This document shows, in pieces, positions 16,207 through 24,074 of a stretch of DNA of 64,000 nucleotides. The position numbers and the translations under genes were made by a program. Position 1 is the first letter of the stretch. The number at the start of each line of letters is the position of its first letter. Origin of the DNA: Anaerocolumna xylanovorans DSM 12503 (lineage in GTDB: Bacteria > Bacillota > Clostridia > Lachnospirales > Lachnospiraceae); NCBI RefSeq assembly GCF_900143645.1, contig NZ_FRFD01000003.1:1-64000 (forward strand), in the 5' to 3' direction. The notes below the pieces were generated by a model. That model saw nothing but the letters and a program-made list of their open reading frames with translations. It had not been told where the DNA came from and did no database searches.

Positions 16207-17600
16207 AGTATGCAACCAGGCTTCTTTTGAGTTACTTATTTTTCTCTGTATTATCCTTTTCCATTATTATTATCTCGGTTAATAAAGCCATTGATTATTA
16301 TAGCTTTGTGACAATAGAGAAACAGATGATGGAAAAGGCGGATATTTGTGAGCTGTCTTTTAGAGAAGTACTTACAAGGTACGAAAAATCAACCGATCAG
16401 GTACAACCTTCCCATGTGGCAAAGGATGTCCTCGAAGTTTTAAAAGCTTCAGGAAGGGAAGTTAGAATCTATGATAATAACAGGAAGCTTTTAGGGCTGG
16501 CGGTGAACGGAATCTTAGTAAATAACGGCTCTCCTAAGATTTTTGAAGGAAATATAGGAAATGCCTTGAAGGGAAACTATTCTTATACTGTCACAAATAA
16601 TGGTCTGATTTATTTTGCAATACCTGTTCAGGATAAATATTACCAAAATGCTTACGTTTTTGAGATAGTGGAAAATATATCTTATTTTTACGAAATCATG
16701 GACAAGATCAGGTATATATTATTGATTGGCGCAGGCGGGTTTACTTTTTTGATAATTCTTTCAAGTTTGTACATTGCCCGTAAAACAACAAAGCCGATTA
16801 AATATCTTCTTGGGGCTACGGAAAAGTTCTCCAGACAGCAATTTGAACAGGTCGAATTAAACAGGAAAGATGAGCTGGGGATGCTTGCGGCAGGATTAAA
16901 CCAGATGGGTACGAAATTAAATGACTATATTCAGTATCAAAAGCAGTTTGTTTCCAATGTATCTCATGAGCTCAAAACACCCCTTGCCGCAATTCGGGGT
17001 TTCTCTCAATATTTATACGAGGGTGAAAATGAGGATGAGGACTTAAAAAAGATCTATTTTCATCTGGTAAATGAATCGGAACGCCTTACAAAGCTCATTA
17101 ATGAGCTGCTGATTCTTTCTAAATTTGATAAAGCAGCACAACAGCTTAGTACGGAAAAGGAAGATTTATCGGAATTAACCTATAGTGTTGTTCAAGAGAT
17201 GAAGCCAAAAGCAAAAAAAAGAGAAATAACGATAGAAGCAGATTTGGGAAAGGGAGTTTTGGCTGACGTAAATAAGATATTGATGACACATGCAATTGCG
17301 AATATTTTAGATAATGCTATAAAATACTCAAATATAGGAGGGAATATCAAAGTAGAGACTTCTGCCGGTCAAAATGAAGCAGTTATAAAAATAAGTGATC
17401 AGGGCATTGGGATTGATAAGAGTGACCTTTCTTTGGTACAGGAAAGATTTTATAGGGCAGGAAATTCAAATATTGCTAAAGGTTCCGGGCTGGGACTTTC
17501 TCTTTGCAGAGAGATTGTAGAAAAGTTTAATGGCCGGTTAATCCTGGAAAGTGAGATTGGAGTCGGAACTACCGTTTCACTTTTACTTCCCTTGGCGTAA
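16203..17600 (+). CDS. Sensor histidine kinase
   Basis: A 465-residue membrane kinase. Two membrane segments (about 8-28 and 175-197) enclose an extracytoplasmic sensor of some 145 residues. A HAMP linker follows, then the phosphoacceptor H255 in VSHELKTP and the ATPase domain with N box, DQGIGI, GSGLGLSL and the final GTTVSLLLP. It begins at TTG 16203, overlapping the stop of the response regulator. It phosphorylates the regulator encoded just before it in response to an unknown envelope signal. Confidence 0.93.
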   Translation: MKYATRLLLSYLFFSVLSFSIIIISVNKAIDYYSFVTIEKQMMEKADICELSFREVLTRYEKSTDQVQPSHVAKDVLEVLKASGREVRIYDNNRKLLGLAVNGILVNNGSPKIFEGNIGNALKGNYSYTVTNNGLIYFAIPVQDKYYQNAYVFEIVENISYFYEIMDKIRYILLIGAGGFTFLIILSSLYIARKTTKPIKYLLGATEKFSRQQFEQVELNRKDELGMLAAGLNQMGTKLNDYIQYQKQFVSNVSHELKTPLAAIRGFSQYLYEGENEDEDLKKIYFHLVNESERLTKLINELLILSKFDKAAQQLSTEKEDLSELTYSVVQEMKPKAKKREITIEADLGKGVLADVNKILMTHAIANILDNAIKYSNIGGNIKVETSAGQNEAVIKISDQGIGIDKSDLSLVQERFYRAGNSNIAKGSGLGLSLCREIVEKFNGRLILESEIGVGTTVSLLLPLA

Positions 17601-17603
17601 TGT

Positions 17604-17655
17604 TACAAGAATGATACAAGTTTGTTATTACTCTGATAAAAGTATTCTCTATAAT
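17604..17655 (+). promoter_or_regulatory. Promoter with spaced direct repeat TACAAG
   Basis: TACAAG occurs at 17604-17609 and 17615-17620, an 11-bp period as expected for tandem OmpR-family binding. TATAAT follows at 17650-17655 with only a poor -35 (TTACTC), as in activated promoters. The response regulator at 15508 is the obvious candidate. Confidence 0.45.
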
Positions 17656-17706
17656 GACACTGTAACATAAATAAATGAATTAAGATGTTTTGAAGGAGGA
17701 ATAACA

Positions 17707-18402
17707 ATGAAAGTATTTAGAAAAGCAGTAATAATGACTATGCTTTTGGTATTTTGCGGAATGGTTTTGGCAGGATGCGGGAAAGGAGAAGTTAAGTCAC
17801 CGGGAAATACATTAAACGATATGCCCACTGATACACCGAAGGATGACACCCCCACGGATACTCCTGCCGACAGTTCAACGGATGCTTCTGAAGAAGTGAT
17901 AAAGGAAGGCACAGTAGAAAAGAGCGGAAACGTTGTTTTAAAACAGTTGGCTTTTGTTTACAAGGAGAATGCAATTGCCATTTCGGACATTGCAGATGAT
18001 GAAAAAATCGAGAGTATGCTGGGAAAAGCGGATGAAATCAAAGTTCACACTTATTCCCAAGATGATGGGTTAAATATGGATCAGCTTAATGGAATGACGG
18101 AAAAACAGTACCAGTTTCCTGGGCTTGTTATAAAAACCATTGATGGGGCTGAAGATAAGAAGTCTTTTATCTTTAACATTGAAATTACGGACCCGAAATA
18201 TCCTACAATAAGAAATATTAAAGTTGGAGACAGCTTTGAAAAGCTCAAAGAGGCTTATCCTGAAGGGAATTTGCTGGGGGGCGAATTGAGTGACGAAGAG
18301 GATGATTTCCGATATGAGCCGGTAAATTATGTGGATGTAATGACTTTTCATATAAAAGATAAAAAGATTGAAAGTATTCAAATATATACACTTCTGGATT
18401 AA
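17707..18402 (+). CDS. Putative lipoprotein of unknown function
   Basis: A 231-residue secreted lipoprotein. The signal peptide ends in LAGC (lipidated C24) and is followed by a Thr/Pro/Asp-rich linker to about residue 60, then a globular domain with no motif I recognise (LVIKTIDGAEDKKSFIFNIE near residue 138). GGAGGAAT lies ahead of the start. It directly follows the two-component genes behind its own candidate promoter, so it may be the regulated output or a sensor partner. Function unknown. Confidence 0.85.
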   Translation: MKVFRKAVIMTMLLVFCGMVLAGCGKGEVKSPGNTLNDMPTDTPKDDTPTDTPADSSTDASEEVIKEGTVEKSGNVVLKQLAFVYKENAIAISDIADDEKIESMLGKADEIKVHTYSQDDGLNMDQLNGMTEKQYQFPGLVIKTIDGAEDKKSFIFNIEITDPKYPTIRNIKVGDSFEKLKEAYPEGNLLGGELSDEEDDFRYEPVNYVDVMTFHIKDKKIESIQIYTLLD

Positions 18403-18449
18403 GCGGGTCAATTATAATGATTTATTTATTGCCGGCAAGCAGTGCCCTG

Positions 18450-18779
18450 TTATTTTTCTTTTAAATGGTTTTTGCCCCACTTGCTCATACTTTCCAATAT
18501 GGGAATAAGTGATTCACCTGATCTGGTGAGAGAATACTCAACCTTAGGAGGTATCTGTGAATATGCTTCCCTATGTATAAAGCCGTCTGCTTCCAGCTCT
18601 TTAAGCTGCTGGCTTAACATTTTATGTGTGATGTTATTTAAGGATTTTTTGATTTCACCGTATCGCATTACCTTCTCTTGAGACAAATGCCATAAGATAA
18701 CTAATTTCCACTTGCCTGCTATTAAATTCATAGTATATTCAATTGGGCAGCCATAGTTTACTTCGTTTTTAATTTCCAT
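18450..18779 (-). CDS. HxlR family transcriptional regulator
   Basis: A 109-residue winged-helix regulator of the HxlR group. It shows the N-terminal cysteine motif YGCPIEYTMNLIAGKWKLVI (residues 9-28), where the Cys is a redox or electrophile sensor in several members, and the recognition region LSQQLKELEADGFIHRE. It reads away from the gene remnant at 18901, with an inverted repeat between them. It probably once controlled the now lost divergent gene. Confidence 0.92.
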   Translation of the reverse strand: MEIKNEVNYGCPIEYTMNLIAGKWKLVILWHLSQEKVMRYGEIKKSLNNITHKMLSQQLKELEADGFIHREAYSQIPPKVEYSLTRSGESLIPILESMSKWGKNHLKEK

Positions 18780-18820
18780 CTTATTTCTTTCCTTTTGGGT
18801 AGTATTATACGAAAAAGTGT

Positions 18821-18837
18821 ATACTTGCGCGAAGTAT
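18821..18837. promoter_or_regulatory. Inverted-repeat operator in the hxlR divergent region
   Basis: ATACTT-GCGCG-AAGTAT, 42 bp upstream of the hxlR start and 64 bp before the pirin-like remnant. Placement fits an HxlR dimer site controlling both directions. Confidence 0.5.
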
Positions 18838-18900
18838 CATTTTTGATATTATTATAGCATAAGAGAAAATAAAAGAAAGAATAAAATATTGGAGGCAACC

Positions 18901-18963
18901 ATGTTAAGAAAAATAGATAGTACTAAATTGGGTAAATATAAAGAAATCGTTATATGGCTATAA
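18901..18963 (+). pseudogene. Pirin-like gene, N-terminal remnant
   Basis: A good GGAGG site precedes ATG 18901, but the frame stops after 20 codons. MLRKIDSTKLGK matches the usual N-terminus of pirin-family proteins (MLRKIDS); the conserved HFSFA cupin core is missing. The expression signals are intact while the body is deleted. The family call rests on about ten residues. Confidence 0.4.
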
Positions 18964-19017
18964 AGCTGTTGTAAAAATTAATATATAAATTATTTGATAA
19001 GTAAGGTCTTAAAAGAT

Positions 19018-19071
19018 ACCTTTATAAGCTCTTTGGATGAATTAATATCCGGGGTTATAAAGGTGTTTTTT
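19018..19071 (+). terminator. Hairpin with T run downstream of the remnant
   Basis: Perfect 10-bp stem ACCTTTATAA / TTATAAAGGT with a 27-nt loop, then GTTTTTTAT. Probably the terminator of the lost gene at 18901. Confidence 0.55.
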
Positions 19072-19119
19072 ATGCAGATTTCCATTTATAAGTTTACTGC
19101 TTTTTGACAGCTAAAATGA

Positions 19120-19224
19120 TACATTAACAAAATTGAAACAGCAAAGGAATTCTCGGATAAGTGTGTGGAGGCAGCTGGTAATTGGGCACCGGTAGCAGAA
19201 AGATTATGGGTAAATACCTCTTAA
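19120..19224 (+). pseudogene. Short C-terminal coding remnant, family unknown
   Basis: An open frame without start codon ends at TAA 19222-19224 and encodes CVEAAGNWAPVAERLW near its end, which has protein-like composition. A stop at 19117-19119 closes it upstream. From 19225 to 19405 I see no further coding sequence. The whole 18780-19405 stretch reads as the scar of one or more deleted genes. Confidence 0.25.
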
Positions 19225-19405
19225 GGCAAAACTCCAAAACAATCTCCGGGCTCTCGTAATTTCCTGTCAATTGGTTTCATGTGTTTGCCGCGGTATCATG
19301 GTATCTTAGACTTGAATTAATCATTCAATAATGTAATAATAAATATAAGTAAAATATGATATTGTTTGAAGGAATAACATTGACTTTATACCAGCGGAGG
19401 AACTT

Positions 19406-20101
19406 ATGGAAGAGCACGGAACCCAGGAAAAATCCTATATGAAAGTAATTGATTACATAAAAAGGCAGATACGCAGGGGGGAACTAACACTTGGCGGTAA
19501 ACTGCCTGCGGAAAGGGAATTATCTGAAACACTGGGAATAAGCCGCAATTCTGTAAGGGAGGCTATCCGTACTTTAGACATCATGGGCGTTATTTCAAGC
19601 CAGCAGGGGGCCGGTAATTTTTTAACCGGTAACTTTGAAAATAATCTGGTAGAATCCCTGTCCATGATGTTCTTACTCAATCAAATTGATTATAAGCAAG
19701 TCAGCCAGCTGCGCAGGGCTCTTGAGATGGAAGCCTTAATGCTTGCCATAGACAACATCACGGAAGCGGAAATCCAAACCCTTAAACAAGTCATTTCCCA
19801 ATTGGAGAATGAAACAGAGGCAAACAATGTTGTTCTGGATAAGAAGATGCATTATAATATTGCCCTGGCGTCGAAAAATACTCTGATAATCAATATCCTG
19901 GAGGCCCTTTCGGAAGTCCTGGATAAGTTCATTGTAGATTTAAGAAGAGAAATATTAAGTCAGGATGACAGCAGAAAACTTTTGATGGAAGCCCATAATG
20001 GGATGATTGAAAGTTTAATTACAAAGGATAAAAACCTCGCTTATGAATCAATTAACAAACATTTTGGCGTAATTGACGAAAAACTCAAAGAAAATGAGTA
20101 A
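19406..20101 (+). CDS. FadR-type GntR regulator of lactate genes (LldR-like)
   Basis: A 231-residue regulator. The N-terminal winged helix reads YIKRQIRRGELTLGGKLPAE and ELSETLGISRNSVREAIRTL, the standard FadR-subfamily DNA reader, and residues 90-225 form an all-helical FCD ligand domain. GGAGG lies upstream. It stands directly before the lactate permease operon, whose leader carries two TNGTNNNACNA-type operators, so it most likely represses lactate genes until lactate binds, as LldR does. No operator was seen at its own start. Confidence 0.9.
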   Translation: MEEHGTQEKSYMKVIDYIKRQIRRGELTLGGKLPAERELSETLGISRNSVREAIRTLDIMGVISSQQGAGNFLTGNFENNLVESLSMMFLLNQIDYKQVSQLRRALEMEALMLAIDNITEAEIQTLKQVISQLENETEANNVVLDKKMHYNIALASKNTLIINILEALSEVLDKFIVDLRREILSQDDSRKLLMEAHNGMIESLITKDKNLAYESINKHFGVIDEKLKENE

Positions 20102-20167
20102 AAAATAATGTAAAAATGCCTTTCAAAGTAATTTTGTACAAAGCATATGTTAAAAAAATGACGTTTG

Positions 20168-20196
20168 TTGACATATGTGCTGGGTGTAAGTATAAT
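20168..20196 (+). promoter_or_regulatory. Consensus promoter of the lactate operon
   Basis: TTGACA at 20168-20173 and TATAAT at 20191-20196 with exactly 17 bp between: a full sigma-A consensus. Such a strong promoter needs repression, provided by the operators just downstream. The start codon is about 190 nt from the expected transcription start, leaving a long leader. Confidence 0.88.
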
Positions 20197-20208
20197 AAAA
20201 ATACAAAG

Positions 20209-20219
20209 TGGTCCTACCA
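20209..20219 (+). promoter_or_regulatory. FadR/LldR-type operator O1
   Basis: TGGT-CCT-ACCA, matching the GntR/FadR pattern TNGTNNNACNA, a few bases downstream of the expected transcription start. Bound repressor would block initiation. Confidence 0.75.
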
Positions 20220-20244
20220 ATTCTGCTTGTTTTGGTAGCTAATA

Positions 20245-20284
20245 GGTGTAGTAAAACAAACTGTTTTGCAGCACCATTTTTTTT
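20245..20284 (+). terminator. Terminator-like hairpin inside the lctP leader
   Basis: A 13-nt stem at 20245-20257 pairs with 20263-20275 (one mismatch and two G-U pairs, loop AAACT) and is followed by eight T. It stands between the two operators and 108 nt before the permease start, so it would end transcription before the gene unless read through. It may be an attenuator. Confidence 0.6.
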
Positions 20285-20292
20285 ACAGCAAA

Positions 20293-20309
20293 AATTGGTA
20301 GGACCAATT
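20293..20309 (+). promoter_or_regulatory. FadR/LldR-type operator O2
   Basis: AATTGGT-AGG-ACCAATT, a perfect palindrome around a 3-bp centre. Its 14-nt AATTGGTAGGACCA is the exact reverse complement of the sequence at O1 (20209-20222), so the two sites are inverted copies about 87 bp apart, suited to looping by a bound dimer pair. Confidence 0.75.
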
Positions 20310-20392
20310 TCAGACAATTTATTTTGAGAGGCCATTGGGAATCTGGAGAAGTTCCTTTTGTCTTACAAAGTACCCACAGAATGGAGAAAGGT

Positions 20393-21934
20393 ATGAAGAT
20401 GATTTTAGAATTTGTTTTAGCCTTATTACCCATTATCTGGTTAATAGTTGCTTTAACAGCTTTAAAAATTCCGGGGTTTAAAGCTTGTTCCATCGCATTG
20501 GCAATTGCCTATGTACTTGCCGTATTTGTGTGGAAAATGCCGTTTACCGATAGCCTGCGTGCAGTTACAGAAGGGGCTGCCCTTGCAATGTGGCCTATCA
20601 TTATTGTTATTATTGCCGCCATATTTACTTATAATGTCTGTGTTGCCACCGGTAAGATGGAGGTAATCAAAAAAATGCTGGCCGGCGTAACGAAGGATAA
20701 ACGGGTCTTAGTACTTATCATTGCCTGGGGGTTCGGCGGTTTTATGGAAGGAATGGCAGGATTCGGCACAGCCGTAGCCATACCGGCCAGTATGTTATGG
20801 GGACTGGGATTTGATCCGGTATTTGCGGCTATTGTCTGCCTTATTGCAAATGCAACGCCAACAGCCTTTGGTTCCATCGGTATACCCACCACCACACTGG
20901 CTAAAATTACTGGTCTTAATGTGATTGATTTATCCACCAATACGGTAATCCTGTTAGCCATATTTATTGTACTAACGCCCTTTGTTTTAGTGGCCTTAAC
21001 GGGAAAATCAAGAAAACCCTTTAAAGGTATCGTCCTTATTACTTTAATATCCGGACTTGCCTTTTTGATTCCGGAATACCTGGTAGCAAGATATCTGGGA
21101 GCAGAGCTTCCGGTGGTTATCGGTTCTGTCTGCTCCATGGCAGCCACCGTTTTAGCAGCCAAGTTTCTAGGTAAGGGAAAAGTGGATGAAGAGCATCTCT
21201 TGGAAGGAAAAAATGAAGAAAAAGTAACCGGAAAGGAAGCTTTAGTCGCCTGGAGCCCATTTATACTGATTTTCTTGTTCCTTCTGGGAACCTCCAAATT
21301 AGTGGCACCATTCAACGAGCTCCTTTCAACAGTAAAGACTACCGTTAACATTTATACAGGCAAGGGAGGTTCTCCTTATACTTTTTCCTGGCTGGCAACA
21401 CCAGGTCTGTGGATTATCCTTTCTGCCTTTATCGGCGGGAAAATACAGGGGATTAGTTTTAAAGAAATGCTTCTTATCTTAAAAAAGACAATCCTGCAGA
21501 TGATGAAAACCATTATAACCATTATAGCCATTATGGCTACCGCTAAGCTGATGGGCTACAGCGGCATGATTGCTTCCATTTCCCTGGTGTTTGTTACTTA
21601 TACCGGTCCTTTTTATCCGTTATTTGCGCCTTTCTTAGGCTCTATCGGAACCTTTGTAACCGGAAGCGGTACCTCCTCCAGTGTGTTATTTGGAGGACTG
21701 CAGGCAGAAACCTCTACGGCACTGGGCCTAAACCAGGCCTGGATTTCTGCTTCCAATACCGCCGGTGCGGTTATGGCTAAAATGATTTCACCTCAAAGTA
21801 TCGCCGTTGCAGTAGCAGCTGTAAAGCTTGAGGGAAAGGAAAACAAGCTGTTAAAAGGAACCATAAAGTACTTTGTTTTGTTTATTATTGTTGTGGGAAT
21901 TGTTACCTTTATTGGGTCGAGATTTTTTATGTAA
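20393..21934 (+). CDS. lctP: L-lactate permease
   Basis: A 513-residue LctP-family transporter that takes up lactate (or glycolate) with a proton or sodium ion. It has about thirteen membrane segments; AFGSIGIPTTTLAKITGL and FVTGSGTSSSVLFGGLQ are characteristic conserved stretches. The start at 20393 is chosen for the GGAGAAAGG site just upstream; longer upstream readings run back into the operator. Downstream are etfB, etfA and the dehydrogenase, forming a complete lactate uptake and oxidation operon. Confidence 0.93.
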   Translation: MKMILEFVLALLPIIWLIVALTALKIPGFKACSIALAIAYVLAVFVWKMPFTDSLRAVTEGAALAMWPIIIVIIAAIFTYNVCVATGKMEVIKKMLAGVTKDKRVLVLIIAWGFGGFMEGMAGFGTAVAIPASMLWGLGFDPVFAAIVCLIANATPTAFGSIGIPTTTLAKITGLNVIDLSTNTVILLAIFIVLTPFVLVALTGKSRKPFKGIVLITLISGLAFLIPEYLVARYLGAELPVVIGSVCSMAATVLAAKFLGKGKVDEEHLLEGKNEEKVTGKEALVAWSPFILIFLFLLGTSKLVAPFNELLSTVKTTVNIYTGKGGSPYTFSWLATPGLWIILSAFIGGKIQGISFKEMLLILKKTILQMMKTIITIIAIMATAKLMGYSGMIASISLVFVTYTGPFYPLFAPFLGSIGTFVTGSGTSSSVLFGGLQAETSTALGLNQAWISASNTAGAVMAKMISPQSIAVAVAAVKLEGKENKLLKGTIKYFVLFIIVVGIVTFIGSRFFM

Positions 21935-21961
21935 TTTGTAAAAAAGGAAAGGAGTTAAGAG

Positions 21962-22750
21962 ATGAATATTTTAGTATGTATTAAACAGGTGCCTGACAGT
22001 AATAAGGTGGAGGTGGATCCGGTTACCGGAGTACTGAAAAGGAATGGTGTGGAGTCCAAAATGAATCCTTATGATTTATATGCTATTGAGACTGCACTCC
22101 GGATAAAAGAAAAATTGGGTGGAAGCATTACCGCCTTAACCATGGGGCCGAATCAGGCGGCAGGAGTTATCAGAGAAGCCTTTGCCATGGGAGTGGACCA
22201 TGGAGTTTTAATATCTGACAGAAAATTCGGCGGGGCGGATGTTTTGGCCACCAGCTATACCATTTCCCAGGGAATTAAAAAATCGGGAACCTATGATTTG
22301 ATTCTCTGCGGTAAACAGACGACGGATGGGGATACCGCCCAGGTGGGGCCGGAAGTGGCGGAATGGCTTGGCATTCCCAGTTTATCCAATGTGTCTAAAG
22401 TCACGGAACTAAAGGCCGGTTCCATGGTAGTGGAGATGGATATGACCCATGAGATAGAAATAGCCGAGATTGAATATCCTTGCCTGTTAGCCGTTGATAA
22501 AGATATTTTTATTCCCAGGCTTCCCTCCTTTGTGAAAAAGCAGGAAACAAAGGACAGGGAAATAAGAGTTATAACCCTGGCCGATTTGGAAGACAGGGAA
22601 GAAAAGCATTATGGCTTGAACGGTTCTCCTACCCAGGTGCAGCGTATCTTTCCTCCAGAGGTAAATAACCATAGGGAAGTCTGGAACGGAGAGGGCAGTG
22701 AACTGACCGGCAGGCTGTTAAGCAAGCTGAAAGAATTGAAATTCGCTTAA
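21962..22750 (+). CDS. Electron transfer flavoprotein beta subunit (LctB-like)
   Basis: A 262-residue EtfB with the AMP/FAD-contacting stretches CIKQVPDSNKVEVDP (residues 5-19) and CGKQTTDGDTAQVGPEVAEW (about 118-137). Together with the EtfA-type subunit and the FAD dehydrogenase it forms the cytosolic lactate dehydrogenase/Etf complex described in Acetobacterium woodii, in which lactate oxidation to pyruvate with NAD+ is driven by oxidation of reduced ferredoxin. GGAGTTAAG precedes the start; the alpha subunit follows after 12 nt. Confidence 0.93.
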   Translation: MNILVCIKQVPDSNKVEVDPVTGVLKRNGVESKMNPYDLYAIETALRIKEKLGGSITALTMGPNQAAGVIREAFAMGVDHGVLISDRKFGGADVLATSYTISQGIKKSGTYDLILCGKQTTDGDTAQVGPEVAEWLGIPSLSNVSKVTELKAGSMVVEMDMTHEIEIAEIEYPCLLAVDKDIFIPRLPSFVKKQETKDREIRVITLADLEDREEKHYGLNGSPTQVQRIFPPEVNNHREVWNGEGSELTGRLLSKLKELKFA

Positions 22751-22762
22751 GGAGGAGAAAAA

Positions 22763-23959
22763 ATGGCTAAGTTAATCATAAATCAGGAGAAAGTCGGCAA
22801 TATAAAGGAACTCATAAGCATATGTCCTTTTGGAGCCTTGGAAGAAAAGGACAATAAACTTCAGATAAATGCGGCCTGTAAAATGTGCAAGCTATGCGTA
22901 AAAAAAGGCCCCCAGGGTGCCATCGAATATGTGGAAGAAGCGGTGGAAGCAGTAGATAAGGATAAATGGAAAGGAATTGCGGTATATGTGGACCATATTG
23001 ACGGAGTTATCCACCCGGTTACTTATGAATTAATCGGAAAAGCAAGAGAACTGGCAAAAAAAATCAATCATCCGGTTTATGCCATTATGATGGGGCATCA
23101 TATCGGTTCACAATGTGAAGAGCTGCTCCATTACGAGGTAGACAAAGTATTTGTATACGATAAGGAAGAACTGGATCGTTTTAAAATGGAGCCATATACA
23201 AAAGCCTTTGAGGATTTTGTGGAAAATATAAAACCTACGGCTATTTTAATGGGGGCTACTCCTGTGGGCAGGCAGCTGGCGCCCAGACTGGCAGCCAGAT
23301 TAAAGACCGGGCTGACGGCAGATTGTACGATACTGGATATCAATGAAAATACGGATCTGGTGCAGATAAGGCCTGCCTTTGGCGGAAATATCATGGCACA
23401 GATTTTAACACCGAATCACAGGCCCCAGATGGCAACTGTCCGTTACAAGGTTATGGATGCACCGGAGAGGAAGGATGCCGCCCAGGGAGAAATCATCCGC
23501 TGTAATATTGATTCGAAAGAATTGGCAAGTAAGGTTTCCGTATTGGATATCATTGCAAAAGAAAAGGAGCAGTTTATTGAAGCTTCCGAAGTTCTTGTAG
23601 TAGCCGGACGCGGAATTAAAAAAGAAGAGGATTTGGCTATGTTAAAAGAGCTTGCCGAACTTTTAGGCGGACAGATTGCCTGTACCAGGCCGGTCATGGA
23701 AGCCGGGTGGCTGGAAGCAAAACGCCAGGTAGGCTTAAGCGGGCGTACTGTAAGGCCAAAGCTAATCATTACCTGCGGAGTATCCGGTTCCGTCCAGTTT
23801 ACGGCCGGCATGAATAACTCCGAACAGATAATTGCTATCAATAAGGATGAAAATGCACCTATTTTTAAGGCAGCACATTATTGCCTGGTCGGTGATTTAT
23901 ACGATATCATACCAAATTTAATCAGTCAGATAAAGGCAGGCAAAACGGTAAGCGCTTAG
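22763..23959 (+). CDS. Electron transfer flavoprotein alpha subunit with ferredoxin-like N-terminus (LctC-like)
   Basis: A 398-residue EtfA with an extra N-terminal domain of about 60 residues carrying cysteines C21 (ICPFGAL), C39, C42 and C45 (CKMCKLC), enough for one [4Fe-4S] cluster. Residues 70-390 are the Etf alpha fold; the C-terminal FAD site reads GLSGRTVRPKLIITCGVSGSVQ (in two parts about 320-341). The Fe-S extension is the hallmark of the lactate dehydrogenase/Etf confurcation complex. It lies between etfB and the dehydrogenase gene. Confidence 0.93.
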   Translation: MAKLIINQEKVGNIKELISICPFGALEEKDNKLQINAACKMCKLCVKKGPQGAIEYVEEAVEAVDKDKWKGIAVYVDHIDGVIHPVTYELIGKARELAKKINHPVYAIMMGHHIGSQCEELLHYEVDKVFVYDKEELDRFKMEPYTKAFEDFVENIKPTAILMGATPVGRQLAPRLAARLKTGLTADCTILDINENTDLVQIRPAFGGNIMAQILTPNHRPQMATVRYKVMDAPERKDAAQGEIIRCNIDSKELASKVSVLDIIAKEKEQFIEASEVLVVAGRGIKKEEDLAMLKELAELLGGQIACTRPVMEAGWLEAKRQVGLSGRTVRPKLIITCGVSGSVQFTAGMNNSEQIIAINKDENAPIFKAAHYCLVGDLYDIIPNLISQIKAGKTVSA

Positions 23960-23976
23960 AATCCGGATGTGAGTTG

Positions 23977-24002
23977 CCTGTGAAGAAAAACATCTTCACA
24001 GG
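23977..24002 (+). other. Intercistronic hairpin between etfA and the dehydrogenase
   Basis: Perfect 10-bp stem CCTGTGAAGA / TCTTCACAGG with loop AAAACA. No T run follows, so it is more likely an mRNA processing or stability element than a terminator. Confidence 0.5.
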
Positions 24003-24074
24003 TAAAAATGAAATGAACAAAACGGTGCACATTTCAGGCTTTAGAGGTGCAAAATAGCAGGAATGGAGGAAATT

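Noticed and set aside
20629..21351. 240-codon minus-strand open frame within lctP
   Set aside because: Mirror of the lactate permease coding sequence; no start signal or recognisable domain.
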